Shown: piece by piece, positions 26,566-38,929 of the stretch | How positions within the stretch are numbered: the first letter of the stretch is position 1 | Layout of the letters: each line of letters opens with the position of its first letter | Source of the DNA: Vombatus ursinus | Lineage: Eukaryota > Chordata > Mammalia > Diprotodontia > Vombatidae | Direction: 5' to 3' | Length of the DNA: 64,000 nucleotides | Assembly: GCF_900497805.2 (NCBI RefSeq) | Contig: NW_020954569.1 | Location: 26,603,363 to 26,667,362, forward strand | The notes under the pieces: model-generated | The model's input: the letters and a program-made list of their open reading frames with translations, nothing else | What the model was told of the DNA's origin: nothing | The model's database searches: none | Program-made: the position numbers and the translations under genes

Positions 26566-26927
26566 TTTTGTTTGTTCATACCTGTAATATCAGCATAGAG
26601 ATCTCCCTGGAGAAAGCTCCCTCTACCAAAGCAAATCAGCAGCCATTGTGAAACTTGGATTTTTCAAGCATCGTCTAAAGACAGAGCTACAACATGGCTT
26701 TTCCTGACTTTGGAGCCAGCTTTATATGTACTCCAAACCCCTGCCCCCTTGATAACTCCTCACCTGGGTTTAAAACTACAAAGCCCATATTATAACTTTC
26801 CATATTCTTTCTCCAGATTTTGTTAGGGTTATTTGAGTTTCTATGGTGGAACTTTCCTGTCTTCCTGACTCCACTTGTACTGATGTGGCTGACCTCTCTT
26901 TCCAAATACAGAAGCAGATCATGTTCC

Positions 26928-27068
26928 CTAGCTAGAAGAGGATGGCACACTAGACTAAAAATCAGCAGATTACATTCACAGGCTGTAACACTAATTCATT
27001 GTCTGGCCTTAGATAATCATTTAGCCTTTCTATACCTTCATGTTCTCATCTGTGAAATGAGGATGTCA
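26928..27068 (+). repeat. MIR-type SINE
   Basis: 'ggatggcacactagactaaa' head, 'ttgtctggccttagataatc' core and 'tcatctgtgaaatgaggatg' end. Confidence 0.7.
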
Positions 27069-27169
27069 TTTTCCCTTATCCAAACTTAGAAATCAATCAG
27101 AATGAATAAGAAGATATTGAAAATGCATGTACTGTCTTCAACAAAGATCACTCGGAATGTTTTTTATAA

Positions 27170-28010
27170 AATATTTATACATATACCAAGTGCCTACTAT
27201 ACATGAGGTACTGTACTGGACACAGAAAATAAAGGTATGAAAAAAAAATCCTCTGACCTCTGGGAGCTTACAGTTTACTGGGGAGGAGGATGGGAGGGTT
27301 GATGTGTATGTATTTATGGATGTGTATGTATGTATGTGTATACATAGACACACATAACTATATGGCAAATTAGAATGAAATAAGTACACAGGAGTAGGCA
27401 AACAGTAGACAAAGAGGCACGAGGATTTGGAGGAGAAATAGATCAACTCTAGATATGGAGTGGGGGCAGGGAAGGGTGGTCAGAAATGGAGTTGGGGAAG
27501 ATTTCATGGAAACATCTCTTGAGCTGGACTGAAGAAAGAGAAGAATTTCACCAGGTGGAAATGGGAGAGGATTCCAAGGCAAACTTGGGCAGTGGTGTGT
27601 GCAAATGGAATTAGGAGCAGACAGGATGGAATTAAGTAATGTAGAACACTAAGCCTAAACTCTAAGGGAGATATAAAGTTTAGATAAGATAAGTCTTCTG
27701 GCTTCATGGAACTTACACTCTCACAGATAGATTAGAAAAACTGGATATAAGGGTACTAGTTAGAAACTTTTATAATAGTTTAGGCAAGAGGTAACAAGGT
27801 CCTAAATTAAGTTTGAGAATAGGAAAGAAGGAATAGACAGGAGCCATTCAGAGGGAGAATCCATGATACTTAGTGTACAGTAGTCTGGTGGGAAGGAGTC
27901 AGTGGCAAGGGAAAAAGAAAAGTCAATTGACTTGCAAATTTTGCAGAAGAGTCAAAGGAGGAGAAAAACTGAGGAGACAATTGGCTTTGGTGATTAGGAG
28001 GACACTGGTA
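27170..28010 (+). repeat. old interspersed repeat, same family as 11040-11900
   Basis: Starts with 'ccaagtgcctactatacatg', then 'gacctctgggagcttacagt', and later 'ttgggcagtggtgtgtgcaa', 'gtttaggcaagaggtaacaa' and further words matching the purine-rich family. Several internal gaps, plus a TG-rich patch near 27300-27345. Confidence 0.55.
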
Positions 28011-28011
28011 T

Positions 28012-28056
28012 GAGATAGATATATATAGATATATAGATATATATAGATATATATAA
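28012..28056. repeat. (TATAGA)n-type tandem repeat
   Basis: Repeated tatatagata units. Confidence 0.9.
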
Positions 28057-28111
28057 AAGGTGTTTATAATTATGAAGCAAATAGGACAAAATAAATATTT
28101 TTCTCTTAAAT

Positions 28112-28215
28112 CAATCAACAAGCTTTTATTAAGTGCTTATTCTATGCCAGGAACTGTTAGGCTGTAGGGCTAAAAAAGACAAAAAATCCCTGCTTTCAAG
28201 TAGCTTACATTCTGT
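28112..28215 (+). repeat. old mammal-wide repeat fragment
   Basis: 'aatcaacaagcttttattaa', 'gtgcttattctatgccagga' and 'tagcttacattctgttg' follow a consensus seen again near 30370, 39400, 44200, 54573, 55725 and 62060. Confidence 0.6.
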
Positions 28216-28964
28216 TGAAGCAAAATTTAGTTTTGAATTCAATTTCTTTTCATTTATGTGTGTTTTAACATTTCTTTGTGTCTTCATCTATCCAAATTTC
28301 CTATTAGTTTCCTGTGAAAGATTCCACTTTGATTTGTTAGAAAACATTTAAAATAGATGCAATGAGTGGTTACATTTTTAAAGCATTCTCTGCAGATCTT
28401 AGATCTAGTTTATGATAAATATTAGAAGCCTGAGACAAATTCTCTTCAAATTTTTGATTAGTGCCTAAAAGAACACAATGTATAACTGGATCCATGGTTA
28501 CTGTTTTCAGATGACACTAGTTACATATGCATGTGACAACTTTTAAAAATAATACCCATTTTTCTCTCCCAGTTCTGTTACTAACACTCCCCGTGTTTCT
28601 TTGTATCAAAACAAGTACACTCTTTAACTCGGGATCTTTTTGGCGATGGTTGAGGAAACATTTGGCAGCCTGAATAGTACTGCATAAACAGACAATTTTG
28701 ATTGAGGTTGGGAGCAGAATTTAATGATGACCAGTGAACACATGGATTTGTTGGGGGGTGAGGAGAGACATTTTTTCTCAATATAAAAATACGTGTGATT
28801 AGAAGTACTTTTATAAATTGCAAATATGATTCTTAATAGTAACCCAAAGAATATTAAGACACACAAGTCTTTCTATAGATAGGATGGGATTGAACTCCCT
28901 TCCTAGGACCCAGTTGGGTCCTATCTTGACATGAGGATATAGGTAAGACCCAAATTTAAAGAAG

Positions 28965-29330
28965 GGGAGAGGGAAAGGCAACAGAGGGGGAGAAATGAGA
29001 GAGAAATAGAGAAGAGGAGAGGGAAGAGAGAGAAATTTAGGGGGGGAAGAGACCTAGAGTGGTAGCAGCATGAGTGGAGAGAAGGGTATAGTTACAAGAG
29101 AGGTAGAATTTATATGACTTGCAAGGCCACTGATTGGATATCTGAAGTAAGGGGGCATAAGCATGCAAGGTAACTCCAAGGTTATGAACCTGGATGATGA
29201 AAAGGAGAGTGGTGTGCTTGTCAGAAATGGGAGAATTCAGAAAAGACATGAATTTGAGGGGAAGGATAATAATGAGTTCTCTTTGGGACAGGTTGACGTT
29301 GAGATTCCTCGATTTAAGCTGAGGAGACAA
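28965..29330 (+). repeat. purine-rich old repeat
   Basis: GA-rich first part (28965-29060), then 'gattggatatctgaagtaag' and 'gataataatgagttctcttt', the family of 11040-11900. Confidence 0.55.
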
Positions 29331-29332
29331 TT

Positions 29333-29525
29333 AAGATCATAGATGTAGAAGTGGAGGAGACCTTAGAGGTCATCTAGTCCAGCCCCCTTGTTTTACAGAT
29401 GATGAAACTGAGTCTTAGAGAGGTTGAATAGCTTGTCCAAGGTCTCACATGTAGTGAATTGCAGAGTTGGAATTTGAACTGAAGCTCTTCAACTCCAAAT
29501 TTGGTGTTCTTTATAAACTTAATCT
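29333..29525 (-). repeat. MIR-type SINE, reverse
   Basis: 'gaggtcatctagtccagccc', 'ttacagatgatgaaactgag' and 'tccaaggtctcacatgtagt': reverse MIR consensus. Confidence 0.75.
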
Positions 29526-31604
29526 GGCCCCATGACTCACTGAAGCCCACTTATCTGAGATTTATCGTTCTGACAGAAGCTCGTCAAGGATGGGGCACCT
29601 TCGTTGCACCTATGCAGCGTCCATTCCACAGAGCTAGAAGATATCACGGTGTCAGCTGATAACTATACTGCCAAGCATATCTATCTAATGAAGCAGGCAG
29701 GCTCCTAACCAAACTTCTGTCCTTGCCACCATCATGTGAGCCATTTAACATGTGTTAGGAAAGCCCTTCAAAACCTAGACCCCACATGGCAAGGTTAGTT
29801 ACACGTTTTTTGTCCCTGTAATGAACTTTAAAAGAAGCTTAAAATTACTTACCAAAATAGACAAAGCATTCACATTGCTTAATGTAATTTGCTCATTTAA
29901 CTTTGTCTAATGTCATTTGCTTATTACTAGTTTGTATTCTGCCCTCCCCCCCTTTCATCTTTCACTGACTCACATGTGTTCAGTGTTGTCTGTACAGATT
30001 AGAATGCTGTGTCATGGAAGAAACTTGATAATGTGTCTGTCTGAGTCAGCACCTGTTACCCCAGGTGACCTTTAGTTCTCCACCCTGTCCCTCACTGCCT
30101 TCCCATTTTGTTATTTGGCACTCTGAAGTATTTTAGGAGAATGTGGGGGTGGGGGTAGGGGAAGAACCTTGTGATACTAAACCACTGAAAATAGTTCTAT
30201 AAAGTAAGTATTGGCAAAACATTAAAAATCTTGAAGATGCTAGGGGATTTTTAAGAAAAAACTAGGAACCCTTCTGTTCCATGACCCATCCTTGAGTTTT
30301 TAGAAGACTGTTAAATGACAGGAGAGCTAATGCTGGGTCTACATGTATACTTTCGTGATTTAGTTCCCATTGGATCAAGTCAACAAGTGTTTATTAAATG
30401 CCTGCTCTTCCAGGCATTGTGCTGACAGCGCACAAAGTGAGTTTTCTAGAGCTAATCACTTTTCCACTCACATTTTATGCTGTATACTTTCCTCTATCCC
30501 TATCCCAATCTCTTGCAAAAAAAAAAAACAAACAAAAAAAACATTCTTTAAGGGAAAAATATTCTGCAACACATTTGAGTTTTAAAGGGACTTTTTTAAG
30601 AAATCTAAACACTCTAATAGTTCCTATCTAAGTACTTTGAAAATAAAACAAATCCTATAATTAGCATTGACAACCAAATATGTTGTTAGGGGAGAGAGAA
30701 GCCTTTTACTGTGGAAGCAAAAACACATAATTTTAGCACAAGAAGGAAAGTTAAGTATTCTTTGGGACCCACTATCCTGATTTATGCTTCTATAACTGAC
30801 TTTGATTTCCTTATTTTGCAAATAAGGAAATTGAAGTCTCTTTTGAATCATGAAGAGGAAAGGAATCTTTTAAGCTATCTAATACAATTCACTTTACAGG
30901 TGAGAAATTTGAGACTTAAAGAGGCTGAGATTCTTCCCTAAGGTCATACAGCTACCAGATTCTGGCTTAATCTACACTGCTTTGAGAGGTCATCTAGTCT
31001 ACCCACTCTCTCTAGCCTGAAATCGCTTATAAAAATTGTCGTGGTTGCACATATAGGACAAGATCTATGCAACATCCTTTGATGTCAGTGTGCAGTGTTA
31101 ACACTAAAGCCCTTAACTGTTCCCATGCTTAGATTTACAGGTACTGTACTAAGTTAGCATGAAGTGGACAGCTCTGCACCATGACTTTTCTTGGAGAATT
31201 GCCTCCTGAGTTGCTTCCTTCTGAAAGACTTTACTAGAACTTTGATTCCTGGAGACAGGTGTGGGTTTTTTTTTAATTATTATTTTCATAAGAACTTAAC
31301 AAGCCTTTGAACTACAAAGAAGTAGGTCATAAGATTGAAAGTTAGGAGTAAGCCAGGCAAACAGTAGAGTTGAACCAGACATATTAATGTGAACATAGCC
31401 TTATGACCTTCCTCCTGAATTGTGAAGGGAGACAGCAGCAGTGATGGTGTTCATATATCATATTTGCTTTGCTCTCCCCAAACCTGTCATAAAACCATTT
31501 TCTCTTCTTCTCTCCATTCACTTTTTTGCCCTTTTTCTATCACTTTGACCACTGTTCTCTCTTGTTTCCTTTTCTAGATGAATATTATCTATTTCCATAA
31601 GGGG

Positions 31605-31785
31605 AACGAGTACTAGTCTTAGGAATCACTGGACTGGGTACTATGGTCTAGGCCCTCCCCCTTACTGTGCAACCTTGGGAAACTCACTTAGCTTTTATAA
31701 GCCTTGATCTCTCTATCTGTAAAAGAAGAGAGTTAGACCCGATAATTTCTAAGGTTCCTTCCAACTCTTCTGCTCCATAATTCTG
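31605..31785 (+). repeat. MIR-type SINE
   Basis: 'tgtgcaaccttgggaaactc' core followed by 'ctctctatctgtaaaagaag' and 'ggttccttccaactc'. Confidence 0.65.
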
Positions 31786-31829
31786 CTAACCATAATTTTC
31801 TTTGAAAATTACTGACCATAACCAAAATT

Positions 31830-32130
31830 TATCACACAAAGTGGGATATGTCTCTATATGTCTTAGAGAGTTGCATAAGGCACAATCCTAAAATTTTGCT
31901 AAGAATCAAAGGTAAGCTCATTGGCCTGTAGTTTTCAGACTCTCCTTTCTTACCTCTTTTAAAACTGAGATAATTTATTCCTTCCTGTGGCACCTCTCCC
32001 ATTTCCCAAGACCTTTCAAAGATCACTAATCATAGCTTAGAAATTACATCTTCCAGTTCTTTCAGTACCTGAGGATGTAGTTCATCTGAGCCTGGTTAAT
32101 TCAAAAGTATAATGTAGTATGATGCCTTTC
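31830..32130 (-). mobile_element. LINE (L3/CR1-like) reverse transcriptase fragment
   Basis: The minus strand (31832-32026) reads FERSWEMGEVPQEG, then KRGKKGESENYRPMSLPLIL and SKILG. This resembles the reverse-transcriptase entry region of CR1/L3-type LINEs, where the family pattern is G-x-VPE-W followed by FKKGxKxDxxNYRPISL. It is a short, diverged relic with no complete enzyme. Confidence 0.75.
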
Positions 32131-32539
32131 CATTGTTAAATCAATACACAACATTCAACCAGTTTCTTCTTCTATAAAATGTATAAGCCAGAGTACTACT
32201 TCTAATTCAAAATTTACAGACTTCTTTAAAAATCTCTTCATTTGTTATAATTCCCACCTAGATAGTTCTTACCTTCTTTAATCCTGCCATCTTACTATTG
32301 GTATGGGGGTGAACTGGATTCTTAGAGACTGTACCAACAGAGCTCCCATTCTAGAAGGCTTCAGCAATTGGAAAAGATTCAAGTATGTGCCTCAAAATGA
32401 CTAGTGTGTTTTTTATGAGGAGACCAGACTAGGTAAATGTAGAGGAGCTCTTCACCTGAAGGTCGCCAGTTGGTGAGCAACTCACAAAGACTAAAGAGAG
32501 AGTTTTGGATTTGGGGGGTTTTTGTTTTTTTTTTGGCGG

Positions 32540-32735
32540 GGGGGAATCTCTAGACTTGTAGTCAGGAATTCCTGGTTTCAAATCCTAATTCTTAAAATTG
32601 CTAGCAATTTGACTGTGAATTTTGCCTCTCTGAGACCCAGTTTCCACATTTATAAAATGTGGATGATAATATTTGTGCCATTTACCTAACTTGTTTTAAG
32701 AAAAGTGTTTCATAAATGTTAAAAAAAAATAATAC
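32540..32735 (+). repeat. MIR-type SINE
   Basis: 'cctggtttcaaatcctaatt' B-box region, 'tttccacatttataaaatgt' and 'gtttcataaatgtt' end. Preceded by a GT/G-rich run at 32515-32545. Confidence 0.7.
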
Positions 32736-32764
32736 AAATATACATTATATAAATATAGTATCAC

Positions 32765-32960
32765 TGACCAGAAAGCCAAGATCTGGGTCAAGTCTCACCT
32801 CTGACGTATCCTGGCTTTTGACCTTGGACTTTTTTTTAACTTCTTAGTGATCTTTGCAGTTCTCTCAGTTGCAAAGAAGATACCAGCCTGCGTTGGTAGA
32901 GGACGTTTCCTCACCAGGGCAGTCGTAGTTCCAGTCCTTATTTTCATATAAATGTAAGCT
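32765..32960 (+). repeat. composite SINE, second family
   Basis: 'cagttctctcagttgcaaag' then 'gcctgcgttggtagaggacg' and 'tttcctcaccagggcagtcg', the second-domain pattern also at 5177, 37700, 40728 and 50240. Confidence 0.65.
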
Positions 32961-33342
32961 ATCATCATTCTTCTTACTCTTATTAATTATTATTATTATG
33001 CAGGCATGGGAAGGGTGCTGATCTCAATGGAGAGAATACCTACCTAGACAAGACTAAATCCATGAAGCCATGAAGTGTACTGTGTGTCCTAAACTTGAAA
33101 TACTTTTAGAATGAAAGAGGCTGCACCACCAGAGTCAAAAACCCCTCTGGAGTTTGACTTATTTCTACAGATTATATTATCATAGTATCCTCAGTTACCC
33201 CTTTGACACTACAAACTAATTATCAGAAACTTGGTAAGAAAGAAACCCTTGGTCCCTCTCCTCACACTCCCCACCCCACCCCCAACCAGTAAATATATAC
33301 TGGAAAAACCCACTAACTTCTGAAGGAAAAAGTCCTAAGAAT

Positions 33343-33642
33343 AGACATTATAATTCCCAGAATGCCTTTGAGGCATGCAGGTCTTTCTAAAATGAAAATT
33401 CCACAAAACTGCTTTTGATTTTTGAAATTGTACTTGTGTCAGTATGTAAAAGGCTAAATAACCCATTTTTTAAAAGGTATTCACACGAAATTTAAGGTTA
33501 AATTTTGAATTTCTCTTTTTCTTCTCCCCTCCCATTAATGCATTTCTCTCATATGGGGTAGGCTAGGGGGCAAGAGAGTCACATGTGAAAACATTCTTTC
33601 ATCCTTAAATGTGTTTGTTTTGGGAAGTTACAGTAGTGTGCA
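33343..33642 (+). repeat. local duplication, copy 1
   Basis: About 300 bases that recur 1.16 kb downstream at 34506-34806 in the same orientation. Shared words include ttgtacttg(t/a)gtca, tcacatgtgaaaa and catccttaaat. See the finding. The family is not recognised. Confidence 0.8.
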
Positions 33643-34505
33643 GGCGCAGGAATCCAACGGATATTCTCACAGCATTCTTTCAAAAAATCCCTTCACTCTG
33701 CCCGGGGAAGCAATGCAAGCGGCCTCGATTATTTTCTTGCCTTCTCCTCGTAACCTCTGTAGCCAGTTGGACTCTTCTCCCTCTCTCCCACACAGCCCCC
33801 AAGCTTTCTTCAGTAATGCAAATTTGTCTAGTTCCATGCCAGCATTTCCAGCCTCTCTGCCCTTCTCTGACCCTTCACCTTTACAATGACCCTGGAGTGA
33901 TCTGGAAGGCTACTGATGATATCTGCTAAAATTGAACTTGGAAAAGTAATGTTATAGTTCGCAGGACATGGCCACATTTTTAAACCTACTGATGAGTCAG
34001 GTATTTTTGATGTGCATGTTTTCCCTGCCTTTCGTGAAACTATCTTTTCAAGTTATTGTTGATGCTGAGGGTTGACAGAAATAAGGACAGATTTTTATTG
34101 GTGACTTTGCCTTATTTTGCTTTTTTTCTTTATACTTGCAGTTAATTCCAAAGTAGAAAAAAAAAGCATTAAAACATTTTTAAAAACTAAAAAAAAATTA
34201 ATTCATAAAAATGTTTTATGAGTAGCATCAATGGAAGTTTAGCTAAGTGTCTTGGTAGCAGTTTTTATTAGCTATATAATATTAATTTAGGAATCTCTTT
34301 TCTGTTTGAAAAAGCCATAATTTTTATATACATGTATGGAGAATCCTAATATATATCTGTCAGACTTTGCAAGGTCTTGCATGAGTGTTAAGAATATATT
34401 TACTTATTTCCTATAAAGCCTATATAAAGAATATACATTAAGAAGTTTTATTACCACCGTATATTCACAATTTCTCCTAATGCTAGTCTTGGGCATTTTA
34501 TGGAC

Positions 34506-34806
34506 AGACATTGTAGACCCTAATATATGATTTTCTAAAGTGAAAATTCTGCAAATGGCTTTTGATTTCTTATCAAAATTGTACTTGAGTCAGCATGTAA
34601 AAAGCTAAGTAACTCATTTTTTAACTATTCACATGCAAAAAAAATTAAAGTTACATTTTAAGTTTCTCTTCTCTATTGTCCTCCCTCTTGTTAATGCACT
34701 TCTCTCATCTTTTTTTCTTTGAGGGAAGGGGGGGGGTCACATGTGAAAATATTCTGTCATCCTTAAATATGTTTGTTTTTGGAAGTTGGCATCTGGGAGT
34801 GTACAG
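34506..34806 (+). repeat. local duplication, copy 2
   Basis: Second copy of 33343-33642; roughly three-quarters identical by eye with small gaps, including a G run at 34727-34736. Confidence 0.8.
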
Positions 34807-35447
34807 TAGCAAGAATAGTAAATAGGCTGGCAGTAGTGACTTTGCCAGGGTCAGAGGCTCCCATTGAGGAGTCATATTATTGAAAGGTAGCCTGGGGTAT
34901 AGTGACATAATGCCAGAGACCTCAGATTACCCTCGCCTTCCTCATCCCATCATATATTACAGTTGAGCTTCTCTCTGACAAATGGAGGCATGTTCACTGT
35001 CGTTTAAGAAAGGAAAGGGCAAGAAAACAAAAAAGAAACCTTTCTGTGGAACTTCTTTGTTCTGCATAATACTACTTACGGAATCCGAGACCAGTGATCC
35101 TTACTGTCTGGAGATCTGGTTCTGTTTTCACTAGGCCTTTCACTCAAGCTTTGATCTTTTTGGATGTTAGTCTTGGAATAGATGAGTAGGGAGGAAGGAA
35201 ACTTTCAAATCATACACTGCTCCTCCCCCAAAACAATAAATTAGTGGTGGGTGTTCTGGGAAAATATGTGAATATTTATTTTTTGTTACAACAGATTGGC
35301 CTAATGGTCTTTCTGAAGTATATTTCACTGTTGCACTCAGTCTTCTATGCATTGATCTCTGATGTGATCTCGGAATGTTTCTGGAAAGACAACACCTGCA
35401 GGTCACTATTAGAAACAGTGACTGATCAAGGAAGCTTTAGCCAACTC

Positions 35448-35484
35448 ATCCCCCCCCCCCCTTGTTTTGTTTTGTTTTGTTTTT
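35448..35484. repeat. poly(C) followed by (TTTTG)n
   Basis: A run of eleven or twelve Cs then four ttttg units. Confidence 0.9.
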
Positions 35485-36633
35485 TATCCTCCCTTTCTGT
35501 TTTAGTGTTATATCTACATGGCTTCACATTAGTCAGTAGGTTCTAGTGGATTTTTATAACTGGTGTCTCAATTTATGCCAGGTATTTGTACACTTAGTAA
35601 ACACTCCTTGGGGTGTTTTAGGAGTTTGTGGGGCCACAGCATTCTTTTGAAAAATGCCCCAACAGGATTGTGGTATGTTTTTTCATTTAATTGAATATTC
35701 ATATATAGAGAAAGCCTTTCATTGGTGTCTCCTGGAATCAAGTTACTACATAACCTTTTGGAAATTAGGCACATGCCACTTGAAAATGTAGGCCACAGAA
35801 ACAGAGTCTAATTTCAAAAGGGCTGTTTCTAGGTTAATAAAGATGTGGGTCTTCACAAGCCTCTTATGCAAGTGTAAAAGCAGGTTTAGAGCAAGAGAGG
35901 GATATCAGCTGTCCCATTCTGCTTTCATATGGCAGGGTAGGTAGATAGTAGTTTACTGAGGATCAATGGCTAGTCTTCCAGGAACATTCCCCTGTTACTT
36001 AAAAAAAAAAATCATATTCATTAGAAACAGCTTAAATGGTTGAAAAGACCAGCATTGTCTAACAGGTTAAGTCAGTCTTACTGAGTGTGATTTTTATTTT
36101 CCTTTTCCATTGGGCACATTACATAGGTGTGTCAAAACCCAGGAAAATAACAGAGTTCTATGGGTGACTGAGCTGAGCTTTGCAGAGTGGGATTTAGCTG
36201 TACTAATCAGCTTTGTTTCATAATCCATAAGACATTGTATAGGAAACAAAGGAGCCAGTGTTCAGGATTTCTCTTTATTTTCTTTGTTTCTGTACCTGTT
36301 CAGATTCTCCAAAGTACTTCATGCTGTGAGTGTGTGAGCCTATTTTATTTAGGGTCTAAGAATATGGCCTTGCTGGTAATAGGATGTTGGCAGGTCAGGA
36401 AAATGCCCGTTTAGAAGCAGGAGCATATGCCTCCAAAAGTCATGGATGGACTAGATATTTAACCCTACATAGAGATTTGTGTTTAATATAGCACATATCA
36501 TGGAAGGAATATGAAATACTGCCCTAAATTTAGGACTTGAAAAGGATGAAGGGCTTACTTACAAACTACCAGTTTTTCTGTTTACTATAGAGAATAAAGA
36601 AGGGGAGGGAAGCAGTGATCAAAGTAACTTATA

Positions 36634-36779
36634 GGGGCAGGTAGGTGGTGCAGTGGATAGAGCACCGGCCCTAGAGTCAGGAGGACCTGAGTTCAAATGT
36701 GACCTCAGACACATAACACTCACTAGCTGTGTGACTCTGGGCAAGTTACTTAACCCCAATTGCCTAGCAAAAAAAAAAG
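36634..36779 (+). mobile_element. WSINE1-type SINE
   Basis: 'ggggcaggtaggtggtgcag' head, 'gagttcaaatgtgacctcag' B-box region, 'ctagctgtgtgactctgggc' core and a poly(A) tail at 36769-36778. Flanks aaagtaactta and aaagtaattga look like a diverged target duplication. Confidence 0.9.
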
Positions 36780-36840
36780 TAATTGATCTTGCTGCACAGA
36801 GATATAGAACAGTTTCCCTTTCCATAATAGCTTAGAAAGG

Positions 36841-36882
36841 GACATATTCTAAAAGTCATATTCCAGAGACATATTCTAAAAG
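36841..36882. repeat. short direct repeat
   Basis: gacatattctaaaag at 36841-36855 and again at 36868-36882, period 27. Confidence 0.9.
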
Positions 36883-37210
36883 ATAATAAATGCCTGCCTA
36901 GGTGCTAACAGTTTAAAAAAATATATTTATTTTTTTCATGCAAGCATGTATCTCCTTGAGCAGATAGAGAAATTGTATGTTCCCGTCTGCCATGGGGTTA
37001 GCAATACTTAAAAAGTAATCTGAAAAAAGTCATTTTAACCATGAGATGACTCTTGCGCTTGGTTGTCTATATTTTTTATTTCTTAAAAAGTTCATGATTG
37101 CATTCCAAGCTGTGCTTCTAATTACCACCTTCCTCAGTCACGGCTAAAGTAAACATCTTTAAATTGTGACATGAAATGAGTGAGCACACAGTTCTTTTCA
37201 TTCCTTCTGT

Positions 37211-37621
37211 CTATACACAGCTGCAAATCATAACTGATACAGAGGGAAAGTATGGGGTGGGGAATGGTGCCACATGAACATAATCACCATTAATCAGGTC
37301 CTGGGCTACTTTCAACACTGTTTCAACCTGCGCATGAATCCTGGTTAAGAGACAAGCCTTAATGGATATGGCATGAAAAATGAATTGGCTCTTACAATTA
37401 AAAGAAATTTCCCTTAGAGATAACCATGAGCACATCAATACTTGTGCTTCAGAAACCCTCCCATGAATCACCTTGACTGAATCCAATGGAAGCTGCAGAT
37501 TCAGGGGAGGATATTGCAACATTTTCTGCACACTGAGGCCTGGGTGGAGATGGGTGGAGGGGAAAGCCTGTGTAGTCTCCCCAATTCCAAGGTGATTAAA
37601 CATAATTAATTCCATAACCAA
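37211..37621 (-). other. 136-codon open frame of unknown nature
   Basis: The frame reads from a methionine at 37621 to a stop at 37211 and contains stretches of protein-like composition (for example RIHAQVETVLKVAQDLING). I recognise no family, no splice context and no promoter. It may be the relic of a retrocopied gene or chance. No poly(A) remnant is obvious on its 3' side. Confidence 0.25.
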
Positions 37622-37699
37622 TTATGCTGGGCATATTTCCAGATCATATAAGAGGAGTTGAGGGAAATAATGACTCTATATCCAAATAAAAGTCTAATG

Positions 37700-37915
37700 C
37701 TAAAACTTGTGGCCTAGCAAAAGGGAGCTGAACTCAGAGCCAAGAAGACCTGGGTTTGAGTTTGGTCTTTGACATAGAGAATATTGTCTTGGGGACCCTG
37801 GACTAGCTTTTAACTTCCTAGTGCCCCAGGCAACTCTCTAAGACTCAAGTGGCAGAAACAGATGTTAATCTACATTGGCAAGGGAATTTCCTCATCAGAA
37901 GGTCCAGTGAAAGCA
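37700..37915 (+). repeat. composite SINE, second family
   Basis: 'gggtttgagtttggtctttg' B-box relic and 'aatctacattggcaagggaa', 'tttcctcatcagaaggtcca' second domain. Confidence 0.65.
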
Positions 37916-38261
37916 CAGGTTCAGACTTTTCTCTTCTCCCTCACCCTTCCCTACCCCCCCCCAAAAAAAATCTAGGGAAATAAAACCATAGGTCTGTACC
38001 AAATAATGTTTCTCGTATTTAAGAGTTAATTGTTGGAGGTAAGGGAAAATTGTTAAAATACTACACTGTTTTCCCACCTGTCTTTTAAAAACTCTTTTAA
38101 TGAGATGGAGTACCTATTTGTCTTATCAAACTTCCCTATTTGTCATCTGTTCAAAAAATATTGTATAATAATGCAACCTTTCATACACAAAGAATATAGT
38201 GAGACATGGTAGAGTTCACCTATTAACAGGTGTTGGAGCCAAGATTTAAGCTTCTACCTTT

Positions 38262-38370
38262 ACTGGATAATCCTTGAAGGCAAGGACCATGTTTTATTTG
38301 TTCCTATATCCCCTGTGGCATCTGGCACACAGATGCTGTTCTGCTGAATGAGGTGAGTGAATGAAGTCCC
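38262..38370 (+). repeat. L2-type 3' end
   Basis: 'tccttgaaggcaaggaccat', 'tttatttgttcctatatccc' and 'gaatgaggtgagtgaatgaa'. Confidence 0.7.
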
Positions 38371-38561
38371 TAGTCTCAGACTATGAACTTAAAAAAAAAA
38401 AAAAAAGACAGTACCTTTGGAATCTAAACAGAAGAAACTTATTTGTCATTTTTGGTGGAAAGAAAAACATTATGGCACATTACAATTCTTTAGGTAATAT
38501 TTTGTAAATCATTTAAATGTTACATTAGTTTTCAGTGTTTGTTTGTACATTTCCTTGAAAA

Positions 38562-38781
38562 TGCTAAACCAGGGGTGGGGAACCTGGGACCTCAAGGCCA
38601 CATGTGGCCTTCTAGGTCCTTAGGTTGAAGCCTTTTGACTGAGTCCAAGTTTTACAGAACAAATCCTTTTATTAAGGAGATTTAGTCTGTGAAGTTTGGA
38701 TTCAGGGAAAGGGCCTCCCTTGAGGACCTAGGGGGCCACATCTGACCTTGAGGCTGCAGGTTCCCCACCCCCATTCTAAAC
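38562..38781. mobile_element. hAT-like non-autonomous element with 8-bp target duplication
   Basis: Body 38570-38773 starts caggggtggggaacctg and ends with its inverted partner caggttccccaccccca. Flanks tgctaaac (38562-38569) and ttctaaac (38774-38781) form an 8-bp duplication with one mismatch, as expected for hAT insertion. Same family as 15407-15568 but with an extra central segment. Confidence 0.85.
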
Positions 38782-38844
38782 AATCTCCCTTCCGTAGCCA
38801 TCAGTCAGCTGGGGAAATACCTCAGCCCCTAACTCCAAAGCTGA

Positions 38845-38905
38845 CACTTTAACAAAGTACCTGGCACATAGTAAGCCCCTAATAAAGGCTTATTAACTTG
38901 TTTAA
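38845..38905 (+). repeat. L2-type 3' end fragment
   Basis: 'gtacctggcacatagtaagc' then 'ctaataaaggcttattaact'. Confidence 0.65.
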
Positions 38906-38929
38906 CAAACAAATTGTGAAGGTAAAGTA

